Assembly: GCF_018403245.1 (NCBI RefSeq)
Contig: NZ_BOSH01000019.1
Span: forward strand, 1-64,000
Origin: Paenibacillus sp. J2TS4
GTDB taxonomy: Bacteria > Bacillota > Bacilli > Paenibacillales > NBRC-103111
Direction: 5' to 3'
DNA length: 64,000 nucleotides
Shown: positions 16,836-25,919 of the stretch, piece after piece
Layout of the letters: each line of letters opens with the position of its first letter
Numbering within the stretch: position 1 is the first letter of the stretch
Program-made: the position numbers and the translations under genes
The notes under the pieces: generated by a model
The model's database searches: none
What the model was told of the DNA's origin: nothing
What the model saw: the letters and a program-made list of their open reading frames with translations, nothing else

Positions 16836-16880
16836 GATAATGCATTAATTTGATAATACATTGATTCGATAACAAAGTAA
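16836..16880 (-). promoter_or_regulatory. Three 16-bp direct repeats upstream of hisC
   Basis: GATAATGCATTAATTT, GATAATACATTGATTC and GATAACAAAG begin at 16836, 16852 and 16868, an exact 16-bp period. The first copy contains the self-complementary ATGCAT. The array begins 43 bp upstream of the hisC start codon, in the expected promoter region, and may bind a regulator cooperatively. The remaining 16881-17072 shows no convincing gene. Confidence 0.5.
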
Positions 16881-17072
16881 AGTAATTTTGAACCAAAATA
16901 TTAAAAATATTCAAGAGTAGATGGGGAGGAAGAGGCCGATTAATCCCTTTGCAAATCATCATCCTGTCTTTCGAGATGCTGATCTTTCAAGAATGGTAGT
17001 AGGTCCTTGGGTGAAAAATAGAGGTGACCAATATTATATAAGCAGAGTGGTGTCTTTTTGCTGAGGCAAATG

Positions 17073-17113
17073 AAAAGCAAGCCGCGCGAGAGTAGTCTGC
17101 ACGGCTTGCCTAA
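17073..17113 (-). terminator. Terminator of the MacAB-like operon
   Basis: GCAAGCCG (17077-17084) pairs with CGGCTTGC (17102-17109), extended by a GC pair past one mismatch. On the minus strand the stem is followed by TTTTC. It lies 36 bp beyond the stop of the secreted-protein gene, the last of the leftward series. Confidence 0.7.
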
Positions 17114-17148
17114 TCGTTAATAGTTATTTAAAGATAGCGGTGACCGGA

Positions 17149-19362
17149 TTAATCGGCAGTATAGAACCATTTGAGCTCTTTGCTGGCAATTAATTTACGC
17201 TGTCCGGGCTGGAATTGATAGTACACATTCAATGTGTATTTTTCCAGAGATTCCAGCTTGTATACCAGCTCAGGATCGTTGAAGTTCAGGACAGCTTCAT
17301 GGGAGCCGAGCTTGAGGCTAGTACCGCCTCCTGGCTGCTCGCCTTTATCGCCTTCCTCCGCGCTGTCCAGGCTGAACTCCTGGGAGCGTTTGAACTTGCC
17401 GTCGTTGTCTGCGATTTCGACGACCATCTTATGGTCTTCCGTATTGCTAACCACCAGAATATCTTTACCTAACTCGTAATCGAAGGAGAATTTCAGATCT
17501 CCGGTTAAGAAATTCATAGTCGTGCCGATATTACTCATAGACAAGGAGTACGGGAAGAATTCAATATTTCTCAGATCATCCTGAGGCTTCGTCTTCTCCA
17601 GAGGCAGAGCAAAGGCTAGCGGTTGAATGTAAGCGTCCGGAGTATCTTCCTTTCCAGCCAGCTTGCCCTCCTTAACCGCTTGTCCGATGAACAACTGCAG
17701 GTCGTTGGTCTTCACTTCTTGCGGAAGCACTCCGGATAGATGGAGCAGAGCTTTGCCGCCTGGAGTTATACTGGATTTAATCTCGGATATGTTGGCCGTA
17801 TATACGGTTCCATTCGGGGCTACATAATGAGCGACCAGCTTCGAAATATCGTTGAATCGCTTCTCCAGGTTCTCTATTTCCACCATGGCCACCATAACGT
17901 TGCCGCTTTTGCCCGTGAAGGTATGCACTTCTTTTACCGAGTATTGGGCTTTTCGGCCGACATCATGGATGGCTTGTTTTTGCCCGCTGCCCACAGCCGG
18001 AACTATCATCATGTCGGCATTGTGAACAAACTGGATTAAATCTTCGACTTTTCCTCCACCTTCATTCCCTCCACCTGGAGTACCAGGATTCGGTTCTTTA
18101 GGCGCAGAATCCTTTTGCTCCTGCATGTACAGCTTAATAGAAGAAAAATCGTAAGTATAAGGAATTTTGCCGAGATATTGTACCGTAATTTCTTGTCCCG
18201 GCTGCAGGCCGATGACTTTATCCCCGCGAATGACTGTCGAGTCCACCTCAACCGCATCGTCCAATTTGAAATATCCGGTTAGATTCGGAATAGGAAGTGA
18301 TTTAGTGCCCGGATTAGAAATAACCACTTGAGCGGCCAGTAAGTCTTCATCTTCCCATGGAAGACGTTTAAGCTCATCCAGACGAACGTTGTAGGTTCCG
18401 TCCTCGTTGGATACTTCATAAGTACTTCCCAGAGATACTTCTTCTTTGCTAGAGTCAGGGAGGATAAATTCGGCAACGGGCACCTGGACGGTCGTGCCAT
18501 CTCCCAGATCGATGAGCTGTGTAACCTGGAGCTGCCACCCATTCTCGTCAACGGAGATGGGAATGGAACCGGTTAGAGTCACTTCTTTCGTAACCCGAGG
18601 ATTGATAGTAGTATCTTTGTCTATTCCCGAAGCCGTTAGCGGATAAAGAAGTCCCTCGGCCGTACGCAGGTTGAACTGCAGCGCGGGAAGCTTGGCGCCG
18701 CGGCTTCCTGTATTCTCCATCTCGAAGTAGATGGTAGGCAGGAAATGAGTGTCATTCATGCTGACGGAAAGCCGCTTGACTCCGTTTTTGATCGGCTCGT
18801 TGCCGATGCTGGCCATTCTCTTAGTTCCAACAGAGGTTAATAAGGAATAGCTGTCCGGAATCGAAATGGTGCCAATGGGCTTTTCAAAGTCACTGCGGGT
18901 AAAATCCCATTGAATCAGATTAAAGGTTAAATCCTTCAGGTTGGTTTGGTCGTTCACTTTGGCAGAAAAACGGAAATCCATGCTGCTTTTTGCCGGAATT
19001 CTATTTTTATCTTTATCTGCGGCGAACAAGGCTACAGGAAAGGTGGTGCCGGTACTGCTCTTGAGGCGCACCCAATAATCAATAAATTGTATTTCGCTGC
19101 TTCCCTGATTGTTCACGGTTAAGGTGAAGGTTACAATTTTGCCGCTCTCTTCATTAGATAGAGATGCCTGCTTCAATTCAATTGTATTGCTTCCTCCGAT
19201 CGATACTGATCCGATGGAAGGCAGTTCACCAGCCACTACTTCTTCTACCGCCGCTTTTTCGCTATTATCGTCCGCATGAACGTAAGACGGAATAGCCGTT
19301 CCTGATGCCAGGACGGCAGCCAGCGTCATCACGGCAAAGGGGTATTTCCAACGTTGATCCAT
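17149..19362 (-). CDS. Large secreted protein of unknown function, last gene of the MacAB-like locus
   Basis: 737-aa exported protein. A signal peptide (WKYPFAVMTLAAVLASGTAI, cleavage probably near VHADD) is followed by several repeated beta-rich domains of about 130 residues, with recurring phrases such as VTFTLTVNNQGSSEIQFIDY, FEMENTGSRGAKLPALQFNL, VVISNPGTKSLPIPNLTGYF and MVAMVEIENLEKRFNDISKL. These look like successive Ig-like/DUF4352-type modules. A Gly/Pro-rich linker (PNPGTPGGGNEGGG) splits it near the middle. No catalytic or wall-anchor motif is visible. ATG 19362 follows AGGAG at 7 nt. A 200-bp gap separates it from the binding-protein gene; it is a candidate cargo or extracellular partner of the transporter. 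Confidence 0.65.
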   Translation of the reverse strand: MDQRWKYPFAVMTLAAVLASGTAIPSYVHADDNSEKAAVEEVVAGELPSIGSVSIGGSNTIELKQASLSNEESGKIVTFTLTVNNQGSSEIQFIDYWVRLKSSTGTTFPVALFAADKDKNRIPAKSSMDFRFSAKVNDQTNLKDLTFNLIQWDFTRSDFEKPIGTISIPDSYSLLTSVGTKRMASIGNEPIKNGVKRLSVSMNDTHFLPTIYFEMENTGSRGAKLPALQFNLRTAEGLLYPLTASGIDKDTTINPRVTKEVTLTGSIPISVDENGWQLQVTQLIDLGDGTTVQVPVAEFILPDSSKEEVSLGSTYEVSNEDGTYNVRLDELKRLPWEDEDLLAAQVVISNPGTKSLPIPNLTGYFKLDDAVEVDSTVIRGDKVIGLQPGQEITVQYLGKIPYTYDFSSIKLYMQEQKDSAPKEPNPGTPGGGNEGGGKVEDLIQFVHNADMMIVPAVGSGQKQAIHDVGRKAQYSVKEVHTFTGKSGNVMVAMVEIENLEKRFNDISKLVAHYVAPNGTVYTANISEIKSSITPGGKALLHLSGVLPQEVKTNDLQLFIGQAVKEGKLAGKEDTPDAYIQPLAFALPLEKTKPQDDLRNIEFFPYSLSMSNIGTTMNFLTGDLKFSFDYELGKDILVVSNTEDHKMVVEIADNDGKFKRSQEFSLDSAEEGDKGEQPGGGTSLKLGSHEAVLNFNDPELVYKLESLEKYTLNVYYQFQPGQRKLIASKELKWFYTAD

Positions 19363-19563
19363 GTCCGAGCTCCTCTCTTTGTTGTTCATAGTTTGTTATG
19401 TTTCTTGGAGACAGTTCAAAGGTTCCCCTGTTGCTTTATGGATGAATAGTTGACCTATTGAACTCAAATAAGAATGGTCGGGGAGGGACATTCCCTTTAA
19501 TGTGGAAGCCCCATCCCCTAGGGTGGATCAAGCTTTCAAGTAGTCTGAGCAGCTCGATCAGAA

Positions 19564-21027
19564 TTAACCTATTGGAACGGCAATCGCTTCACTGCCGCCC
19601 CTGTCGACTGAGGAGGCCTCTGGATTTTCTTCCATTTGCAGCAGCAGGGCATCCCCTTCTTCTTGCCAAGCCTTCAACGCATCCCGGATACTAGTTTGAC
19701 CTTCCACCGCTTCGTTGAAGTATTTTTGACCCATCCAAACGACTTCGTGAATGTTCGGCTTCTTGCGATAGATTTCATAATCGTCAAAACTTTCCGGCGG
19801 GGCAGGCTTGACGTTATAGAACGCTTCAATGTTATATTCCTCGCCATCGCTTCGTTTCGTATATTTCTTATTCGAAATTAAATTGTTCGAGCTGCGGGAC
19901 TTCAATCGGGCCCAATCTTCCCCATTCATGAACTTGATATATTCCCAGGCTACTTTGGCATTAGGCGCTTTGGCGTTAATTCCCATCAAGTCGTTAAATC
20001 CGAAGGAGTAGCTGGTGCCGTCAGGAGCAGTGGGGACCGAGACGATATCCCATTGAATAGGAGTATAGCCTTCAATGTTGTCGGCCTCTTTGTTGGCATT
20101 GATCAATTCCTTGATCTCGTAGAGAGAGATCATCGTCATGGCAAGGCGGCCCGACAGGAAATCGTTATATCCGAAAGGACCTTCATCGTTGAACCGGTCG
20201 TAATTATCGTTGTTCATGTCCATGAAAGGAATCGTTTTTTCCTTGCCAAGATCAATGATGGTTTTCCAGGCTTGTTCCCAGCTGTCAGAGTCCACCGTCA
20301 TTTTCTCGCCATTCTCATCAAAGGTACGCAGTCTTATGGCATTGGCATACATTTGCGTAGCGTTAAAAAGATCCCCGTGGCTGTAAGAGTAGAAGTTGAA
20401 GCCATGCTGCTTTCCGTCTCCTTTGCTCACTCGTCTAGCCAATTCAAAAATTTCGTCCCAGTTCATGCCGTCGGTCGGATAACCCACACCGGCTTCGTCG
20501 AACATACCTTTATTATAAACAAGAGCGGAAGAATAGAAAGTAGGAGAAAGGGCATAAATTTGTCCATTTCCCATCTGCTTGATTCCATCGATAACAGCGG
20601 GAACGATATCTTCGGTATTGAATTTATCGTCCTTAATCATTGGATCCAGAGGGGAAAGCAAGTTTTCATGGACCAGCTCGGACATTTGATCATAGTTGAA
20701 CAGAACGACGTCCGGAGGATTTGCCCCTTGCATTTCGTCTTTTAATTTCTTCAGCGGATCTTCCGGTTCCTCTTGTGAAGGACCTCGGGAATAGCGATAA
20801 TTCTCACCGAGATTAACAAATTCTACGGTTATATTCTTGTGCTCCAATTCAAACAGCTCCGTATATTCCCTGCGGAAATATTCCTCATCAAACCATCCGG
20901 ATGTGGTGGCGATGCGGAGTGTAGAAGGAGGCTCCTCCTTCGGAGCTCCTGTAAAGGAACAGGCCGACAGGGTCGGGACGAGCAAAGATAATGACAGGGC
21001 TGAGGCCCATAGTTTTCTTTTAATCAT
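19564..21027 (-). CDS. Extracellular solute-binding lipoprotein, family 1
   Basis: 487-aa lipoprotein. MIKRKLWASALSLSLLVPTL leads to the lipobox LSAC, so it is tethered to the outer face of the membrane. The mature part has the sugar-binding family 1 pattern (PPDVVLFNYDQMSELVHENL, MGNGQIYALSPTFYSSALVY, MNWDEIFELARRVSKGDG, FLSGRLAMTMISLYEIKELI, NAKVAWEYIKFMNGEDWARL). Its ATG overlaps the stop of the ATPase gene (ATGA), so translation is coupled. A sugar-type binding protein inside an exporter-like MacAB locus, with no MalF/MalG-type permease, is odd; it may act as an extracytoplasmic sensor or partner rather than in import. Confidence 0.85.
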   Translation of the reverse strand: MIKRKLWASALSLSLLVPTLSACSFTGAPKEEPPSTLRIATTSGWFDEEYFRREYTELFELEHKNITVEFVNLGENYRYSRGPSQEEPEDPLKKLKDEMQGANPPDVVLFNYDQMSELVHENLLSPLDPMIKDDKFNTEDIVPAVIDGIKQMGNGQIYALSPTFYSSALVYNKGMFDEAGVGYPTDGMNWDEIFELARRVSKGDGKQHGFNFYSYSHGDLFNATQMYANAIRLRTFDENGEKMTVDSDSWEQAWKTIIDLGKEKTIPFMDMNNDNYDRFNDEGPFGYNDFLSGRLAMTMISLYEIKELINANKEADNIEGYTPIQWDIVSVPTAPDGTSYSFGFNDLMGINAKAPNAKVAWEYIKFMNGEDWARLKSRSSNNLISNKKYTKRSDGEEYNIEAFYNVKPAPPESFDDYEIYRKKPNIHEVVWMGQKYFNEAVEGQTSIRDALKAWQEEGDALLLQMEENPEASSVDRGGSEAIAVPIG

Positions 21028-21905
21028 GATTGGTCTCCCTCCAGTGAATTAGGTGGCTTGATAATAATTTTCTCTCCGTCGAATTCCATGGACGCTTTGT
21101 TCTCTATATTTAATGCTTCCAGGAAAGCTTTGGGGACTTGCAGCCTCCCTACTCGGTCCAATACGACAAATTCTTCATGAACTTCATGAAGGTGGTGACT
21201 CTCTTGGGCGCCATGATCCAAGTTCGGATTTCTTTTAATGAATTCCGTACTGGTCAATCCGTCCCGGATGGCGACGACCCGGTCCACCTTGCTGGCCAAG
21301 GACAGGTCATGGGTGACAATAACGATCGTTACTCCCAATTCGCTATTTAACCTGCGGAACGTATCCATAATCAGATCCGACGTCAGCGAATCTACGGAGC
21401 CGGTCGGTTCGTCCGCCAGCAGCAGGGAGGGGCGGTTAGCGAGCGAGATGGCAATGGCCACCCGCTGCTGCTCCCCTCCGGACAGCTGCTGCAGCTTGTT
21501 ATGAACCCGGTGCTTCAGACCGACCCATTCCAGCAGCTGCAAGGCGTAAGCCCGGTCTACTTTGCTGCCCAGCATCATGGGGGTCTCCACATTCTCCAAC
21601 GCTGTTAAATAGGGCAGCAGGTTCCGAGCGTTGTTCTGCCATACAAAGCCGACTGTTCTACGCTTGTAATCGACCAGCTGCTTATCGGTAATTTTTAATA
21701 AATCCCATTCACCGACCCGAACTTGCCCGGCGGACGGCCGATCGAGGCCGCCCAGTATGTTCAGCAGAGTCGACTTGCCGCTACCGCTGTTGCCGATAAT
21801 CGCCATCATTTCGCCTTGCTTCACTTCAATGTTCAAGCCTTGGAGAGCGACAACCTCGATTTCATCGGTTTTGAATATTTTGACTAGTCCTTCGCAGTGA
21901 ATCAT
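21024..21905 (-). CDS. ABC transporter ATP-binding protein with C-terminal AbrB-like domain
   Basis: 293-aa ATPase of the MacB/LolD type. Walker A is GNSGSGKS (38-45), the Q-loop is FVWQN (Q90), the signature is LSGGEQQRVAIAISLA (from 141), Walker B is LLLADEPTGSVD, and the H-loop is VTHDLS. The usual domain ends near residue 220. Beyond a His-rich linker (HGAQESHHLHEVHEE) residues ~244-285 read VVLDRVGRLQVPKAFLEALN...ASMEFDGEKIIIKPP, the pattern of a SpoVT/AbrB swapped-hairpin domain. This is an unusual fusion. It starts 4 bp after the permease stop and overlaps the next gene by 4 bp. Confidence 0.85.
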   Translation of the reverse strand: MIHCEGLVKIFKTDEIEVVALQGLNIEVKQGEMMAIIGNSGSGKSTLLNILGGLDRPSAGQVRVGEWDLLKITDKQLVDYKRRTVGFVWQNNARNLLPYLTALENVETPMMLGSKVDRAYALQLLEWVGLKHRVHNKLQQLSGGEQQRVAIAISLANRPSLLLADEPTGSVDSLTSDLIMDTFRRLNSELGVTIVIVTHDLSLASKVDRVVAIRDGLTSTEFIKRNPNLDHGAQESHHLHEVHEEFVVLDRVGRLQVPKAFLEALNIENKASMEFDGEKIIIKPPNSLEGDQS

Positions 21906-21909
21906 CGTA

Positions 21910-24828
21910 TTATCGCTCCTCTCCCATTTTTACAGCCTGGTGAACGCGAAGTCTGCGGATGTGTGCGAACAGCAGCGCGGCTCCGGTCAGCATCATGAAG
22001 GCTACGACGACGTACAGCTGATTGGTGTCTTTCGCTTCGAAGACGACTCGGAACGGAGGTACCTGCTGCTTAACGTCATCAGCGGTTTGCAGGAATGGCA
22101 GGAATAAATAACTGGTCAGCTTGCCAATTCCAATTCCGAGTGCGATGGCCAAACCGGCTGTAAAGATTTGCTCCATAAGAAGCATGAAGGTCAATTGCCT
22201 TCGTTTGAGCCCCATCGCTCGCAGAACGCCAAACTGCACGACTCGGCCGGACAGGTTGAAGAACCAGAAGAGCAGGTAGCCGATTAACGAGATAAGCACC
22301 GATACGAGGAAGCCAAGACTGAGAATTCCAAAGACTCCTCCACGGGATGGATGCTTGTTCTGAGTAATCAATTCGCTCCTTACGTCACTCACACTGGCAA
22401 TTTCGAGGCCCTGCCGGTTCAATTCGTCCAGAATAGGGCCGACCTTGGCTCCTTCTTCCATCTTTAGCCATACTTCGTATGGGAATATGGGTACCTGATC
22501 GTAGATATATTCCAGATTGGCAACAAAGAAAGGAGATTGTTCCGGGTATTGTCCCGGCCAGTATGGCAGAATGCCGACTACGACGAATTCCACGGGCTGC
22601 TGTTGAATGGAAATAGTGACCAGGTCGCCTTCCTTCAACTGATATCTTTCAGCAAAATTGCTGGGTATAAGAACGGATTGCTCATAAATTCCCAACTGAT
22701 TGAGATACTGATGCGGCTTGTAAGGGAACAGATCATCCCGGAACCAGGCCACATGATAATATTGATCATTGTCAATACCTACTACTGTTCCTTGCCCGGC
22801 CGATCTCCCCGAGACGATGACGCTGCCTCTGGTCTCCAGAACACGGGCCGCATGCTCCACTCCCTCCATTTGGCGGAAAATTTCAAATGGAGGCTCTAAA
22901 TGGCGCATCTGGGAAGGAGGGGGATTCGCCCCCGGATTTCCACCGCCAGGCCCGCCTGGATTTCCCCCTGGATTACCTCCCGGATTTCCGCTTCCCTGAT
23001 TGCCTTGACCGCCTCCGTTATTTCCTTGGCCGCCGTCCGGGTTAGGATTGCGGTCACGAGGCAGGTCATCCGAAGCGGTGTCCCAGACGGTCTGGATAAC
23101 AACATCTGTTCCAAACTGATACAGCGTCCGTTCGGTGGAGTTCAGATCAATCGTCCTCGCTGCTGAAGAATTATAAACACCAAGACCGAGCGTCAGCATA
23201 AGAAGCAGCATCAGCGGGTAATAAGTCATGGCTGAACGTGACAGCTGATTCAGCGTTAGATAGGAGGATACGGACAAGAACGGTTTGCCGATCCAACTGA
23301 GAAGCTTGAGCAGCCAAGGAAATATTCTGAGCACAATCAGGCCGAGCGAAAAGATGGAGATAGCCGGTATGAAAAACAACAGCGGCTGCACCTGCATCTG
23401 ATCGGCGGATAGCCCGGTTTGCATGCTGAGAAATTGCCTTTCCTGGAACAAGTACCATCCGTATCCGACAAGTCCAAGCAGGGCGATATCGAGAAACCAG
23501 CGCTGCCAGAAAGGAGCTCTGTTCCTGGCTAATTGCTGCTTATGCGTCACAATGGAGGATCTCGCATAGGTGATAGCGGGAATCAGACTGGCTGCGATAG
23601 CAATGAGAACGGCGCCCACTCCATATAGCCACATTCCAGTACTGAAGCCGACCGGTATCGATTTGCGATCCACGAACGTTAAGAAACCGCTGCTGGAGCC
23701 AATGCTCTTGGCCATAAACCAGCCGATTAACGTTCCAATGATCAGCGAGGTGCCTCCGAGAATCAAGCCTTCCAGAAAGAAGATATTAATAATCTGCCGG
23801 GTGCTGGCTCCACGAGAGCGGAGTACAGCGATATCGTTGCGCTGTCTTTCCAGAGCCTGCCGAGAATTCATTACGATGTAATAGAAGACCATCGCAATCA
23901 TTGGAGCCGCCAGCGTAAACAGCAGGAATTGCAGCTGCAGTCCCTGCTTGCGGAATTCACCAAGCAGATCCAGGAATGAAATATCGACTTTCGTATCTTT
24001 CAGCATCTGGTACAGATTGATATCGAGCCGCTCAAGCCTTTTTTCCAGACTCGATATTTGACTGGTTTGAATGTCTTTCAAATCGAAAGCATAGTACCAG
24101 TTGGAAAGGTTAAGCGGAATTTTTCGTTTCTCCAGCAGTTCCTTCTGGAAAACTTCCTCGTCCACCAGCAGAGTGCTTAGCAGCCCTTCCATTTCTTGAT
24201 ACCAATAAGGACTGAGTTCATCTTTAGGTTTGAAGGCCCCGACGATCTTGATTTCGACCGGAGGAATACCGAAGCCTCCGGCAATCGGATATTTAAAAAC
24301 TTCCCCAACCCGCAGATCGTTACGGAATATAGCTTCTTCAAACATAATGACTTCAACGATTCCGTCTTTGACTTCTTTGGAAGCCGGGCTTCCGGATGTA
24401 ATTTCAATCTGCTCCTCGAGACCCGAATAACTCGATAGGGTCATAGGTCGACGCTGCGTGGATTCAATCCGCGACGAATCGACTGGTGTAATAGAAGCGC
24501 CTCGAATGGATTGGCTTCTAACATAAGCGGAGTAGGGAAAGCCGATGTCTTTCGGAACCTGCTCCTGTATGTATTGATCCACTTCGCTCACATCAGCCAG
24601 GTCTGGCCGGTCAGAACCTACAGCCTGGTAACGCATGAGCAGGGAGCCCGGGGGCCCGCCGCCTTCCAATTCCTGCAGCGATTTGGCGACGACCCGCTTC
24701 AAAGCCCCGTCCGCGTACATCGGAATGCTTGTCGTAAAGGAGACCGCCACTATTAATCCGACCAAGGAGCTCAGTGTCAGCCATCGGGTGTTCCACATCT
24801 TTCGAATTAGAAAACGAAGCATCGCCAT
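21910..24828 (-). CDS. FtsX/MacB-type ABC transporter permease with Gly-rich extracytoplasmic insert
   Basis: 972-aa membrane protein with the duplicated FtsX architecture. It has an N-terminal helix (about 16-35), a large external domain, the first FtsX block (about 300-440, with ERQRNDIAVLRSRGASTRQI, the conserved coupling segment), paired helices (about 455-545), a second external domain (about 560-840) and the last FtsX block (about 850-965, with LRAMGLKRRQLTFMLLMEQI). In the second external domain a stretch of about 45 residues is nearly only Gly, Asn, Pro and Gln (GGNPGGNPGGPGGGNPG), collagen-like and unusual for the family. Start 24828 lies 5 bp from the adaptor stop, so it is coupled. 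Confidence 0.88.
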   Translation of the reverse strand: MAMLRFLIRKMWNTRWLTLSSLVGLIVAVSFTTSIPMYADGALKRVVAKSLQELEGGGPPGSLLMRYQAVGSDRPDLADVSEVDQYIQEQVPKDIGFPYSAYVRSQSIRGASITPVDSSRIESTQRRPMTLSSYSGLEEQIEITSGSPASKEVKDGIVEVIMFEEAIFRNDLRVGEVFKYPIAGGFGIPPVEIKIVGAFKPKDELSPYWYQEMEGLLSTLLVDEEVFQKELLEKRKIPLNLSNWYYAFDLKDIQTSQISSLEKRLERLDINLYQMLKDTKVDISFLDLLGEFRKQGLQLQFLLFTLAAPMIAMVFYYIVMNSRQALERQRNDIAVLRSRGASTRQIINIFFLEGLILGGTSLIIGTLIGWFMAKSIGSSSGFLTFVDRKSIPVGFSTGMWLYGVGAVLIAIAASLIPAITYARSSIVTHKQQLARNRAPFWQRWFLDIALLGLVGYGWYLFQERQFLSMQTGLSADQMQVQPLLFFIPAISIFSLGLIVLRIFPWLLKLLSWIGKPFLSVSSYLTLNQLSRSAMTYYPLMLLLMLTLGLGVYNSSAARTIDLNSTERTLYQFGTDVVIQTVWDTASDDLPRDRNPNPDGGQGNNGGGQGNQGSGNPGGNPGGNPGGPGGGNPGANPPPSQMRHLEPPFEIFRQMEGVEHAARVLETRGSVIVSGRSAGQGTVVGIDNDQYYHVAWFRDDLFPYKPHQYLNQLGIYEQSVLIPSNFAERYQLKEGDLVTISIQQQPVEFVVVGILPYWPGQYPEQSPFFVANLEYIYDQVPIFPYEVWLKMEEGAKVGPILDELNRQGLEIASVSDVRSELITQNKHPSRGGVFGILSLGFLVSVLISLIGYLLFWFFNLSGRVVQFGVLRAMGLKRRQLTFMLLMEQIFTAGLAIALGIGIGKLTSYLFLPFLQTADDVKQQVPPFRVVFEAKDTNQLYVVVAFMMLTGAALLFAHIRRLRVHQAVKMGEER

Positions 24829-24833
24829 AAGCT

Positions 24834-25919
24834 CTATTTACCTACTACTTTCTGGCCGGGGGTCAATCCTTTAAGTATTTCTACCTCGGTAGAGGTCTGC
24901 TGGCCAACTTCAACATCGACTTCCCGTTTGTTGCCATTCTCATCGACAACCTGCACATAATTGCGTCCGGTCATCGTTCGGAGAGTGGAGACAGGAATCA
25001 GAATGGCCTCTTCTTTTCTCTCAAGGATGACGGTGACACTAAGGCGAAGCCCTCTCGACAGGTTCTCAGGCTTCTCGTCCAGTTGGACCAACATATAATT
25101 GTCGATGGTGTCTTTCTGATTACTGTCATTGCCTCCCCATCCTGGCCGGTTGTTTTCATTGGGGTCCGCTTTCGGACTCGGCAGCTGCAGTATCTTGCCC
25201 TTATGCTGGCCAAGAGTGTTGATGTCCACTCTGACATCCATCCCGACGGCCACATTCTTCAAGTCTTCTGCACTTAGAGTTGCGGCTACGGTCAGATTGG
25301 ACAAATCGGCGAGAACCGCCACCGTATCGAACGCTTTAGGGGAATCTCCCTTTTTCATATACATTCCGACCACGGTGCCGGAGAAGGGCGCATACAATTT
25401 AGATTTGGCAATGCTTTCTTCCAGCTCGGCCATTTCTTCCTTCTTGAGTTGGAAATCAATCTTCGCCTGCTCGATTTGATCCGACGTTTTGTCTCCGCTG
25501 TCGCGCAGCACATCGATCAAAGCAAGCTCTTCCTTCTTGTTCTGCAGTCTCTTCTGTCTCAACTGGCTTTCCAGATCGGAGACGTCGAGCTCGGCGATGA
25601 GCTGGCCGGCTTCAACGGAATCGCCGGTTTGTACGTAAATTTCTTTGATCCGCTTGTTCTCTTCAGTGAAGAACAGCTCCTCCTCAGTGAGGGACATCAG
25701 CTTTCCGGACCCGCGGACCGTCTTTTCCAAAGGACCGGTCTTTACTTCATACTCGGGCTTGGTAGAGAGCTTCGGTGGATTGATGACGGGCAGCTCTTCT
25801 TCTTCCTCTTCCTTGGGAAGGAAGGAGCAGCCAGAGAATGCAATAACGGATAAACATAACAATGAGACCGCTGCTATCTTGCTCCATTTAAATTTATTCC
25901 GGTTGAATGAATTTGCCAT
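24834..25919 (-). CDS. Lipoprotein membrane-fusion/adaptor protein (HlyD/MacA-like)
   Basis: 361-aa adaptor. A basic start and hydrophobic stretch lead to lipobox AFSGC (Cys31), then an acidic linker with six Glu in a row. The barrel-sandwich halves flank a coiled-coil hairpin (DVSDLESQLRQKRLQNKKEE to KEEMAELEESIAKSKLYAPF), the second half being SGTVVGMYMKKGDSP, with beta-barrel strands after it (LTVAATLSAEDLKNVAVGMD). In Gram-positives such proteins act with MacB-like permeases in export or signalling. The ATG at 25919 overlaps the upstream ATPase gene by 26 bp; an in-frame ATG at 25937 is an alternative. It is co-transcribed with the permease. Confidence 0.87.
   Translation of the reverse strand: MANSFNRNKFKWSKIAAVSLLCLSVIAFSGCSFLPKEEEEEELPVINPPKLSTKPEYEVKTGPLEKTVRGSGKLMSLTEEELFFTEENKRIKEIYVQTGDSVEAGQLIAELDVSDLESQLRQKRLQNKKEELALIDVLRDSGDKTSDQIEQAKIDFQLKKEEMAELEESIAKSKLYAPFSGTVVGMYMKKGDSPKAFDTVAVLADLSNLTVAATLSAEDLKNVAVGMDVRVDINTLGQHKGKILQLPSPKADPNENNRPGWGGNDSNQKDTIDNYMLVQLDEKPENLSRGLRLSVTVILERKEEAILIPVSTLRTMTGRNYVQVVDENGNKREVDVEVGQQTSTEVEILKGLTPGQKVVGK

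Noticed and set aside
16794-16940. T-box or other riboswitch before hisC
   Set aside because: No specifier stem, T-box sequence or terminator/antiterminator pair was found; only direct repeats are visible.
16921-17064. 47-codon rightward open frame starting GRKRPINPFANHHP
   Set aside because: No ribosome site and no neighbours of matching direction; composition alone does not support it.
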